From NCBI RefSeq assembly GCF_021134715.1, contig NC_060028.1, positions 4,362,501-4,426,500 on the forward strand: 64,000 nt of DNA, read 5' to 3'. Origin of the DNA: Daphnia pulex (Eukaryota; Arthropoda; Branchiopoda; Diplostraca; Daphniidae). Made by a program: the position numbers and the translations under genes. This document shows positions 31,548-43,390 of the stretch, in pieces; positions within the stretch are counted from its first letter, which is position 1, and the number at the start of each line of letters is the position of its first letter. The notes below the pieces were generated by a model that was not told the origin of the DNA, searched no databases, and saw nothing but the letters and a program-made list of their open reading frames with translations.

Positions 31548-32150
31548 GGTCGAGCAGGAGGACTGCACGCACCCATGGGAGAGCGGTGAGTGAAGGGAGG
31601 TTTACCTCGGCCATACCATGCGCTCCCATGTTTTCCCTTTAACATTCATACCAACGGGTGGTCTAATGGTTAGTAACCTAGAAAATTAATTAAAAGGTGA
31701 AAGGTTCGAATCTCGGAAGAGAAGAAATAAAATCTTAGGAAAATACGTATAGTTTAGAAAATGTTGAAAAAAAAAACATTTGTATTAAGATCTCTAATAC
31801 CATGGCCACATGCGTCCACATGCTGCATTATCAACGGTTGGACTATTGGAAATCTTATTAGAATTCCATACGTTAACACATAGGTTAGAATTCGGTGCTG
31901 ATCACGCCATACATGACGCTTGTCTGCTATGCAATTATTATAATTCAAAAAGTTGTTTTATAAAAATTTAATTCCTTAACTTTGCCGAGTCTCTAACCTT
32001 AGATTTTTGGAAAGAGAGCCCGGGTTGCTAACCATTTGACCAACCTTTGACATGGAAGAAGAAGGGAAAGGTATGGAGAATAATGAACCCCCCCCCCTCC
32101 CTACACTCACCCCTCTCTCATGGGTGCGTACAGTCCCCAACCGCTCGACC
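31548..32150. mobile_element. Foldback element with tRNA-like arms
   Basis: The left arm starts GGTCGAGCAGGAGGACTGCA and includes CGCACCCATGGGAGAGCGGT. The right arm, read on the minus strand from 32150, starts GGTCGAGCGGTTGGGGACTG and includes CGCACCCATGAGAGAGGGGT. Deeper in each arm lies a tRNA-like block: GGTGGTCTAATGGTTAGTAA (31657, plus) with GGTTCGAATCTCGG at about 31704, and GGTTGGTCAAATGGTTAGCA (about 32045, minus). The arms thus mirror over more than 120 bp. The pol III-like boxes link it to the 8246-9375 element. Confidence 0.7.
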
Positions 32151-32339
32151 TTAGATTTTGGCCAGCTTGGGCAGCGCTTCAGCACCGTAAAACTCAAAAT
32201 TTATTTTCGTTACTTCCTTTATAAACTTTAAATTATTTATGAACGTACACCCACGCCACATCATAAGTCGCCCCCTCATACAGTACCCACACAAAGTTTG
32301 GAAACACGGCGAGTGTTTCCGCGCTTCTAACACGGCGGC

Positions 32340-32813
32340 TTACGGGCCAAAGTGTCTCCCTTTTTTACGCGATAACTCACGTTTGAGTAATTGTTTAACA
32401 GAGAAAAAGGTGCGCGGGGTGGAAATGGAGGGGAAGAAAGGGGCATACACGGGCCAAAAAATAAAAACTGTTTTCAATTTACAATTGACTACATTAAATA
32501 TGACGCGAAAAATCTGAAAATGAAGACTGTTGCTCAGCTTGTGAAGTTCGTCATTTCAGAGTTTTTCGCGTCTTCCTAGCTTAACCCGTTCTATAGTTAT
32601 CCCTCTTTAAAGTACCCTAATTTGCATAAAGCTCTACGGAGCGTTCCCAAACTTAGGACTTGATTAAAAACCTACCCTTCCCTTGATCGCAAAAATCTAA
32701 AAAAAAATCAGCTTAATAATGGCTACAGCAAAAAAATCGTCGCGTTCCGACGAAAATTGGATTTTTGGGAACGCCGAGAAAAATGTCTTTTTCCATAAGG
32801 TTCTCTCGCGAAA
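32340..32813 (+). repeat. Dispersed repeat, copy B
   Basis: Direct copy of 29290-29765. Ends TTTTTCCATAAGGTTCTCTC, the inverted partner of 30772-30830. Confidence 0.6.
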
Positions 32814-35450
32814 CGATGATTCGAAGAGAAAAAATTCTGTGACACATGTAGTTATGTAGTAATGTAGATTTCTTTTATAACCGCAAACAAAAGCGAATAA
32901 CTTAAAATGATAAGCTGTTCCTGACTCCTCCGTGTTCCTACAATGTGTACATACTGGTGACTCGAATAAATGTCGGTAGTCACAGCCCCACCTTTATCAC
33001 TTCAAACAACCCCAGACGTATATATAGTGTCCACAATTCATCCGTGTCGGCCATGAAAGCGGCCTTTAAAAGAAAAGGAGTTCGACCATAAAGGTTTTAG
33101 GTAAGTAAGATAAAAGTCACGAGTCATGGCCCTGGCCATATACATTATAAGATTCACCAATTTTTCACACCACTTCATCAGGATAAAGGTGTCGTCAGCT
33201 AACGCGGTTCAGGTCATTATCGACCATGCGCATGATGCCATAGTCCAATTAAATTGGCACGATGAATAGCCGCACAAAGAAAACTATAGACGTTTCATTC
33301 TGGAGGAGTTGGAGTGGTGAAAGTACAATTATCAAGACTTCAAGAGCCATGCGTGTGCCCATATGCTGATACCATGCATAAAGCGCGGGTACAGTGGAAG
33401 CTATAAGGTCCGGTGACTTTGATTCATCAAAGATTAAGTCAAAGGGCGGCGGTAGCTCTATGCAAGGCCAGGATCCCCTGTTGCAGCAGTCTATTGGAGT
33501 TGAACTAACGCTCTGCTTATCAAAGGAATGGCGCCTTATCAGGTGGGTACTAGCTGTTGTTGGAAATGCTATCCTACTTACAAGCTCAGGTAGCTGCTAG
33601 ATCAAATCATACCTTTTTAGTTACAACTCAAATGTAACTATTTCTTCTGGAAACAAAAATCCCAGGAAAACCATTTTATTTTTTGTATGCATGTATATAC
33701 TCCTATTCAGTTTTTGTATACCGTGTATATGATGATGTATTTCTAGCTAATAAGGATAGCAACTCAGGACTGAAGTAAAAATGTGTCCTTAATAAATAAT
33801 TTTTTTTTCTGGGAATTTGTTGTTCCAACGTCTTTATACATTTAAGTCAAATGTAGGTTACATACATATACGTATAGAGTGCTTTACATTGCTACCTGCT
33901 GTCGATAATTCACTCGTATAGTGTGGCAGGACGCAGAACGGCAGAAGTGCAAGGTAACGCAATTCAGTATCGATAAAATTGCGCTCAAAGAAATCTTTAG
34001 AGTTTCAACGTATTTCTTTTCAGTAAATCTTCCTTTTTTAGTGTTATACTTTTTTCTGGATTTAAAAAAAATGTGTTTTTTTAATTTTTTCGCCTGTTTC
34101 GCGACTCCACGTTATTACCTTAACCCTGCAACAAAAACCAATATAGAATCATTTTTCCAACTCCTTCTTCAGGCAAATTCAAATGTATTTTACGAAAATA
34201 AGCGAAAATAGCTGTTTAATGAATGGATTTTATTTTTTAAATTATATTCTTACACTGACGCACAAGACAATTTCTGTTTAGACTGTTCTATGTAGCAGGC
34301 CTTGCTTCGTTCTTTTAATTGTGTACATTTCTTTTCCAAATTCTCAATAATGTAGTATTTTTAATAATTTATCATAATGACACGTAAATTTGTAAAATTA
34401 AACTCTCTTTCTTGATATTTCAAAATTTATCCAAAGAATTTTAAGGGAGGGAGGGAGCTTATTGCTGTGCATGCAAGGCTCTAAACTTTTGGTTTAAAGT
34501 TTCTCAGTTATTTTTTCATTATAGCCGGTCAACAATAGTTTTCTGTCTTATTATAAGTGTAATATCTTATAAGTGGGTGTTCCGAATAAGAAGTCAAAAA
34601 AGAGAATTATAACAAAACGAAGAGTAGCAAGTTGCGTTTTCAACTATAAATGTACTAATAGCCTACCACTATGATAAGATAAACAGAATCCAAGCTCCAA
34701 CTACAAAAGCATGAAGTAAGGTACACATTCTACAGAAACCCGCAACTCTTTTCATGCGACACAACAGATCCATTAAGTCCGCTTTTGGTCTATTTCTAGC
34801 GCTAAAATCCTAGTACTATCGTGCAAGGGCCAAACGATAAATGAGTTGCCCAATCCATATCAAGACTATCGTTTCTTGCGACATAGCGCATTCCAAAGAA
34901 GTACTGTACATTCGAAAAGTTTCATTTCCCTGGCGATTCCAACATAACTGGACACTTAGATTATAAGTCAACAGTATGTCAAAGATTTATAAATTCCACC
35001 TATAAAAGCGCCAAGCATCAGCGACTATATAAACATCCCGAGAGAGTATACCTCAAGTTTATCTTATATAGTTATATCAAACCGTCAATTCATAATAAGC
35101 AGAAAATGATTGGTCAAAGTAACATCCTATATTGCATCTCGCACATCACCATGCACTCTCATCATACGAATTGCTTGTATACGAACGAAATACTTATTTT
35201 AAAAGGGGTTATATAATCCACTAACCACTAACAACACAGATATTCAATATTTAGCAGCCGGTTACTCAATTAAATGCGAAACAGGCCGCGACAAAATGTT
35301 TGCTTCGTGTGTTAATTATACCAATGCGATGAGTGCAGTTTTAATAAAAACGAGAAGGAAATGCATATGTAAAGGAGATTCTTGAAAACAAAAACAAAAA
35401 AATTTGTTGTAAGGGGGCGGAGATATTTATTAGAAGGGCGAATTAAACTC
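32814..35450. other. Intergenic, no assignable gene
   Basis: A stretch at about 33150-33410 has mixed base composition and reads with stops in every frame. Otherwise AT-rich. I could not assign any gene or element. Confidence 0.4.
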
Positions 35451-35503
35451 TGAAATTTGGAGAAAATTTCTGTCGCAATTTGGGCGAATGATTATCTGGT
35501 TAT

Positions 35504-35538
35504 TCTCTCTCTCTCTCTCTCTCTCGCTCTCTCTCTCT
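35504..35538 (+). repeat. CT microsatellite
   Basis: About 17 CT units with one CG interruption. Confidence 0.9.
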
Positions 35539-36215
35539 GGTATTATATAACATTTCATCCGAGCAATAGCGGCGAGACGAGACGAGGAGACGTGCACACG
35601 GCGCGTGTTTGCCGCCAGCTGAAATTCACACGCCGCCCTTCAGCATCCATCAGCAGCAGTCGTATAGGTACGGTATCATCATTCCGGAGATTAGATATCA
35701 ATTGGGAAGCAAAGTTGCGGAGGATCAGAACTGTATATGTACAGATTTAAGGAGATAGACATAGATACAACACAACTACATATACAAGAGAGCAGAGACG
35801 AGAGAGAGACGAGAGAGAGCGAGTAATAGATGAGAGAAAACGGCAAAGAATGAGAGAGAAGGGTATATAGAGACGGATTATGAACAGGATGAAACTGTGA
35901 ATGCAACGGAATGCAATATATAGAGTGTGTGGTGGGTATATATACGTATATAGTAGACGACAGTGAATGAGATGGTGTCTATATATTAGTGAACAGCGGA
36001 GATGCATTTTTGGGTTACTAAAGTAGATGTATGTGTGTGTGAGAGATTCGGGGCCAACCATCAAGCAGAATATGCCGAAAACAATACAGAATTTCTTGTG
36101 TTTTTTTTGTGTTTTTTTGGTGGGGGGGGGGGGTTTCTTGAGAAAGTTTTCATGAGACACGTGCTGTTTATGACGCGGTTATACACACATAGAAGTTGAG
36201 GGGAGAGGAGATCTT

Positions 36216-38252
36216 CTACAACAAGGACCTAGGGAGACGAAGGATTCCGTTGGCCACGGCTGCCACCAGCACACAAATCGGGCCCATCCACCGTGGGCGG
36301 AAAGGAATTGACGAGATGGATCCACTAGACGCTAACCAGAAAGTGAAAATTTTGCGCATTAATTACGTGCCGTCAGTGAAGTTGGTGGGGAATTAAGAGC
36401 TTCATGTCTAATAATAATATCAACATGAATTTAAAAATTCCCAAAGAATCAATAAACATGAATACTAATATATACAGCTGGAAATCTTTAGTAGAATTTA
36501 ACCGTTGAAACAAGGTTTTATACACAAAGGATGAACTGCTATCTAGGTGTCTATCACTCTATATGTGTGATTTACTGAGGTTCAAAGTAAAGCCTGAGTG
36601 CAGGTTAATAGGCATTCTCTCATTAAAATTTGAACCAGAAATGAATTTGGTTTTTTAATTATTTATCCAAACGTGTAATGATATACGCAGTGCTGTAGAT
36701 GATTATATACGATTATATATATATTGACGCAAATACCCTCTGCTGCTGTGGTTCGGAGGTGCTCTGCTGGCACTTAGCAAAATCCCGCCCATCGTCTATC
36801 TTGATACACCTTATACTTTCAGCCGTGTCTTGTAGCTACTTAGCATTGCTTCGTCTTCGTGCCGAAATGCTGACCGATATTAGATATAGGAGAACTGGTC
36901 TAGTATATATATGAGGGCATGTATCTAATTGATATCGATCGCTGGCCCATTTGTTCGCCGTAAAGAACGCCCTCCGTGACTGCAGACTGGCAGCATGTAT
37001 AGTACCGCTACGGGAGGTAGTAACGAACTCACGGTCAATCGAACATGTCCTTCAGCCTTGCATCATATCGATCTACCTTTATTCCTTCCTTATTCGCCTT
37101 TTATATATATACAACAGCAGAGACCACATTTTGAATAAACATCATGCGAATTACGAAATAATAATTAAGACGAATAAAAGAATTTCCTATATTATGTGTA
37201 AATAGAAAATAGATTTCGGTTATTGCTCTTGTCTCGTTAGACGTCTGGCGTAATCGTCGTGGAAGCTTTATTTACCCACTGTATTAGCTGATCGCCAGCC
37301 AAGTTGTTCTCTGTGTTACACTTAATAAGTGGCGCGGGGGAGGCATCTCATCATGCGGGTCAAGTAATGCAGGAGCACTTGGTACAGCGCACAGTACAAA
37401 GCAACATAGCTACAATAACTTATTATTCTTTTGGAAGAAATTTCTGCAAGTTACGCGAAATTTGGAGATGAGGTGTCAACTGTTTAATTATTAAATCCTC
37501 TTTACGTGCTGTGTGTGTACGTATGTACGTATATACACTTGAGCGCTATACTTTTTGTTTTGTGAACTAGACTTATAGCCTAGAAGAGAAGACGGAACTG
37601 CTGATACTTCCCATCCAACTACCGTTTGCGTACGAATTACAGTTTACAGATTAGAAGAGCTCAAAAGTTTATGCTTTTCCGCATTGGAGTACGCAGCAGC
37701 ATTCACTTCCATTCCGCGAAATGCCTAAATTCTCATGCACAAGTTCTGGACTACAGATTAGTACGATAAATCTACTCTTGAAATAATAAAGTCTCATAAA
37801 TTATTAGACTCATTTTCTTGCATTGTTTTCAACTTTCAAATCATCCACTACCCAAAAAAAAGTTTTAAAAACCTTCAATTCGGCTCAGACATGTTCGTAT
37901 ATAATAACTAGAAGCCTAAGTTGAATTTTTTTAATTTTCCTAATAGCCACAAACTTTTGAGAAAACTTAAGGACAAATATAAGAACTCAAGATGGAATGT
38001 TTCCCAGCCGCACCGCAATTAGTAAAATTGTTAAGGTCCAACAACTTTATGGGTTCATAGGCCTAGTCCTCGCTACCAATTTGGAAATAGGATTACGCGT
38101 AAATTTTATTTGCCTTACTAAGTTCATTTTAAATAGACTGTAAAAAAAATATGCATATGTTTTAATAAGCTGATTCGCGCTATACCTTGTAATTCCCGAA
38201 TAATTCTTAGAATCATTATTCCCGCAACTATTTATTTATTTTTATTCCATTT

Positions 38253-38291
<39 letters not shown>

Positions 38292-41200
38292 AATTTACCT
38301 TCAAATCGAACTTCCGAACTCATTGACATTGTTTCGATGATCAACGGGTTGTAGAAGTGTTCGGGCGGGCTGGTCCTCCCGCCGTCGTTCGTCTCGTAGC
38401 CGCCCAGCGACGCGGTGGAAGCTGCCGGCGGCGGATTATTATTGCTGTTGCTGTGGTACTGGTTGTTGTTGTGGTGAGAGTTGTCCGACGGAAAAGAATT
38501 GACGGAAGTGACACAGCGCAGCGTCAGTTTCCCCTCGTTTTGCAGATGCGATTCGTGAACTTCGAAGGTTAAGCCGAGCGTCGTCGTCTCTAAGCCGTCA
38601 TCGCCAGACACGGATTTGTATTGCCGAATATAATTGGCATTAGGCTAGAAACATTAACAAAGACATGAAATAAATACTTCGTTTTTTTTTTTTTTTTTTG
38701 CTTTTAAATTATCAGATTAAATCGGTGCCTTAATCGATTCATTGTTTATCTTTGGTTTTTCAAATAGACCGCTTAAATTGTTTTACTATAGGGAACTTGA
38801 TGGTGTCAAGTGCTGTCAACTCTCTTAAAATGTAAAACGCATATACAGCACATACCTTCCTCTCGTCGTTTATGTACCAACGGATGTTGGCTGCCGGTTT
38901 CGAGGCGGCCGAAGTGCAGTTGACGTCGACTAAATCACCGGCTTTGTAGCTATTCTTCCCTCCTAAGTTAGTTTTTTTAACGGTTTTTTTTATTTGTTAG
39001 TTTTTTTTTTATAAGATGGTTACCAACTCAACGGATTTTTAATCAAACACTTACCTGTTATGGTCGGTTTCTTTTTAGGAAGTACTACCACCTTTGAAAT
39101 CAAATTTTAAAAAAATTGTAAAAATGAGTAGAATAAGTTAAAGCGAGTTAAAGCAACAAGTCATTGCATAAAATAAGAAACGTCACAACTATGTCGATTT
39201 CCAGAAATATTCCATGCATATGCTGAACATTATAGATATTTGTAGTACAAAAATAGATTTGTAAAATATCGGGATTCATTTTGGACTAACCTCCATGTGA
39301 CCACTGCCGCTGACGGAGGAGAAACTGGGGCCTTCAGCAGACACCTTGAATTTTTATGACATCGTTATTACGTACGATGAATTCCATTCAATCAAATTTT
39401 CTTAATTCATTCAAGTTGATCATACCTCACATCTGTAGTTACCAGTGCTGGCCAAACTCACCCGCGACAGGTAAACGCGTTGCCAATCTGACAAGGTTTT
39501 CTAAATTTTGAAATTTAAAAAAAAATTTGATTTGCCGGTGTATAAAGAAATAGTGTAGAGTAGTAACAAAGGTAACGTTTAATTTTAATGTTCTATTTTT
39601 TGTTGTTTTTTAAGATTCACCTGCAACGTTTGATACCTATAATAAAAGTGAAGGGTCTAACCTATAACCTAACTCGCGCTAGACTATATTACGCACAACC
39701 CCTTTGCTGCTGGTCTTGGCTATGACGTGCTGGGCACTTTGATAATAATAGTAATAGAATCTGACCTGCCATTTCCAATTTAAAGCTGATTGTACAACGA
39801 ATGACTCTGGCGCACGCACACATTGAAAAATACCTCTCTGGAGAGACGTGAATCCACCCTTTGGCCATTATAGATAATTATGTGCCAGTCATGCCCTGCC
39901 GTTGTCGCTCATTTTTTTTTTCTTCTTCTACTTCTCTCCGCTGTTATCACGTTGAATGGAAACGAACGTTGAAATTTATCTGTCATTCGGTTGACAATTT
40001 TTTTTTTCAGACGATATTATCTTTAGATCTATACTCTTTTTGACTTTTTCCACCGTCCAGCAACGATTGATTTTGCCGATCAAATCAAATCTACACTATT
40101 TTTAAAGGGACCGCTATTTTTCTATTTAGAAAATAACTGGAAAATAAAAAAAATATAAGTGAATAAAGGCTTACGTTAACGTTGATGCCGGGCAAATTGT
40201 AAACGATTAATTGCGGCGTTTCTCTGGGGACGAATCGGAAGAACTCGACCGACTCCACTTCGTCACCCCTGTACCATTTGACGGAGTAGAGTCGCTCGTT
40301 CTCCATGTCGACGTCGCAGAGCAGGGCCGCTCCTTCTCCGGCCTGGATCACGCTGGGCACCGAAACTTGCAGCAATTGGATCCCCTCTACTCCACCTTTA
40401 CAGACAATCAAATCAAAAATAGCACAAACACATAAATGATATAATAAGATCACCAGTGAAAATATCAAGCCCAAAATATCAGCTCGCCGATATGATGGTG
40501 CGATGAAATGAGCCACGAGGATATTATATTATTACGACTCCATCAGCTGTTGTTTATAATGATACCGAATTAGATATGCTTTTTTTCCCCGGGTCTGTAT
40601 TATATATCTTTTTCCTATCAAAAAACCATACGCGCTGCGGTGTAGCCCCTCTGAAACTGGATTGCATGTTTCATCAGGCTAATTCGCAAGACAAGTAACA
40701 ACAGTCGCTGCGTTCATATATATTGGTGGCCGACGGACCGGTCCGCACGCACCCCACTAGCTGTACACGCTCTCTCTCTCGTCCACCCCAATTTTTCATA
40801 CACACACACAAAAACCCAGGTCGTTGATTTTCCCTGGCCCCAGCGCACTGGTGAAGTACGCGTACAACATACACCACGACCACCATAGTCTCGGCGGCGA
40901 CTTTTTGAAAAGCCCCCGTCGTCCGTAACTCTTCTCTCTCTCTCTCCCGTACTATAATACTACACGTCGTTTCGTCTTTTCGTCGTCCCATCCCCCCTTA
41001 CCTCCTCGCCGCCGTCCGCCTCTTCTCTCTCCCTTTTCGCCTTTCACCCATTCAACGAGACACACCCATCTCTCTCTTAGTCTCTCTACCTTATAGACTT
41101 CGTGTGGCCGCGCGTCCACTGACTAGAGGACACACACAACACACAACACACACACATATATATACTTGTGCCGGGCGGGCTGCTGTCAGCTGACAAGTTT

Positions 41201-43390
41201 CCGAAATCGATACACGATAGTCTAGAGGAGCGAAACAAGTTATGAGACCCCAAAGTTTAGAGAGCGACGAAAATCCTAGTATCTATAGCGACACACTTCA
41301 AACCAAATGGCCCACCGTCCATATACCTTTACGTATATATATATATATGCCCAGCCAGTATATAATATACATACTACATCGTCTATTTCGATTTATTTCT
41401 ATATGGCCTATTCGTCCAGACTTATAGACAGAGTCTAGAGACCATCAAAAAGATACATCCGTACACACAAGGACAAACTAATACATCCAGCAACTCTTTT
41501 TCACCTGAGGATTTCTCGCTGTTTTTCCTCGATAGATATAATCTATAGCGGTGTGCATACTTGGTATAGCTCAGCTGTTCAAGTTATATACCTATACATG
41601 TTCAAAGTAGTAGCTAGTAGTTCTTCGTATCTTTGTCGCGGCATTCGAACGCCCCCCCCCCTCTCTCTTTCTTTCTCGACGGATTAGTCATTGGCGTGCT
41701 GAAGCGCAACTATATATATATGTGTGTATGTGTTTGTGTGCTGCGGTCTTTGATGGATTCGTCATGAGACGACGAGGGAGGAATCAAATAATGGCTACTT
41801 CAGCCAACTCATTCAAAAATGTGGATAAGAACTCGCCTTCATTTATTTCTTGCCATTTTTTGTTTTTCTCTCTTTTTCTTATATTGCCCATCAAGCGTGT
41901 GACGTCATCTTTTAGAACGGCATGACTGCTCTCTCACGTTCAATCTCTCTCCTGGCTCTTATTTGTGTTTGTCCAAGGAAACAATGTTTCAAATATAAAT
42001 AAGAAAAAAGGCCCTTTAGATTTTATAGTGTCACTATAAATGTAAGTACCGTACAGTCTTATATTATTATATAAGAAGCTTAAATGAAGAACTATAATTT
42101 TTTTAATGGTTGTAGGTTATAGATCTCGTTTGCTTCTTACTAGAAAATCGGAATCCAACTCGATTAATAACGAGATTAGACGGAGATGCGCTGTAGTCAT
42201 CATTTTACATGATCAGTCAACAAAATCCGACAAAATCTACAAAGAAGAAAATAATCTAATTCAAACGCAGAGACAATCAAGGTTAAATCGCGGTGAACCA
42301 TCGAGTGCTGCAAAGTGACAGACGGCCGGCAACGGATAGAGACCGATGAAGGCCCTCTTTGATAGATCGCTGTACCTTTATGTTATAGTCTATAGATAAC
42401 GGTCGTTACTCGTTAGTGGGAAGACGAATGAGGGTAAATCAGCTATTGATCTGACACACGAGTAACAAATAACAAGACAAGACAAACCAAAAATACAAGA
42501 AATTAACACACACCGCTTTCCAATAGGCCAAGAAAATGTCAGCTTCGTCAATAATTCCCAATTCGATCGGTAATTCATGACGCATTAATTATTTCTTTAT
42601 TGACATTAAGCACAGATTCTATCGCAAAAATTTGCACAGTGCTCAGCACCCATGCAGATTTGATTATAAGCGAAAAATAGAAATTTTGCCTTTTTTGTCG
42701 GCTAAGTATTACAAAAATAAAAAATGTGAAGATTTAAACGTGACAAATGTTTGGCTTCGCCGTGATTTTTTAGTTTTTTCGAGCGTTTATCACAGCTAAA
42801 GCAATACGTTTCGTTGAAGAAATTTCTACGCTTTCGTCATGCGTAAGCGTGAACAGTATGCGTAAGCGTTAACAGTAATCGCCCTTCAACATTTTATTTT
42901 TTTTCCCCATTTTTTCAAACTGCCCAATTGTTTGTAGAAGCGAATAATCATAAAGAGGCCTGTCGACTGCCGAGTGCCAACGCGGCAGTCAAGCGCGAGC
43001 AAAAAATCTAAATATTGTTAGACTTGTTTGACCTTTTTTTTCTCTTCTATACCCCACTATATATACGGTACCATTTCAGTTATTTTTTCTCTTTTGACTG
43101 GGTGTGCTGGTGTCTATTAAGTATTAACGCACAACAGGAAATCAACTGCCAAATGGGATTTTCCGACTGATTAACTCGGATCTATTTTTCGGAAGCCCAA
43201 GTGACCAGTTGAGCGCATCGGCACTCGTCAGTCAGTCGCGCAGTATCATTTATGAGCCAACAGTTAAATGCCATTTATTGTATAATACATTGCTGTTTGG
43301 GTTGGGTTTGGTTTTGTACTTACGAGTCAGCTGGTAAATGAAGAGGGTGACAGCAACCCATTGAATCAACCGGAAATTCCTATGAATCAT
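36216..43390 (-). CDS. beat: Beaten-path (beat) family immunoglobulin-domain protein
   Basis: Beat proteins are secreted or membrane-tethered Ig-fold ligands, many of which bind Sidestep receptors during axon guidance. Exons (minus): 43390-43324, 40395-40175, 39500-39426, 39344-39291, 39091-39055, 38962-38856, 38644-38299, 36331-36216; 1023 nt, 340 aa, all phases consistent. Residues 1-22 form a signal peptide (MIHRNFRLIQWVAVTLFIYQ). The first Ig domain has LLCDVDMENERLYSVKWYRG and a GNYRCEVSAEGPSF strand. The second has GDLVDVNCTSAASKPAANIR, WYIN, and LTLRCV near its end. A Ser/Asn/His-rich stretch follows. The tail WMGPICVLVAAVANGIL suggests a membrane or GPI anchor. Intron 1 is 2.9 kb. An in-frame Met 19 codons upstream (43447) could extend the N-terminus. 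The subfamily is not determined. Confidence 0.9.
38255..38287 (+). repeat. Poly-T tract in the last beat intron
   Basis: 33 T in a row, just inside the donor side of the intron between exons 7 and 8 (minus strand). It makes a spurious Lys run if translated through. Confidence 0.95.
40396..43323 (-). other. First intron of beat
   Basis: 2.9 kb between the signal-peptide exon and the first Ig exon. It has CT-, CA- and TA-rich simple repeats around 40770-41180 and 41334-41350. No coding exon or transposon was recognised. A long first intron is a common place for enhancers; that is inference. Confidence 0.6.

Noticed and set aside
33150-33410. Protein-like stretch with several readable segments.
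   Set aside because: Stops in every frame and no motif I can name. It could be an old element, but there is not enough to call it.
35457-36196. Several open frames of 60-140 codons on both strands around CT and GA repeats.
   Set aside because: They arise from simple sequence and T-rich tracts, have repetitive composition, and lack splice-consistent partners.
38228-38298. Extension of beat exon 7 into a poly-Lys tail.
   Set aside because: The Lys run comes from a 33-T intronic tract. A GT donor at 38298 and a phase-matched last exon at 36331-36216 explain the gene better.
40674-40991. A 105-codon minus-strand frame within beat intron 1.
   Set aside because: Its residues (runs of Arg-Glu) come from a CT/GA microsatellite. 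It has no link in phase to the flanking beat exons.
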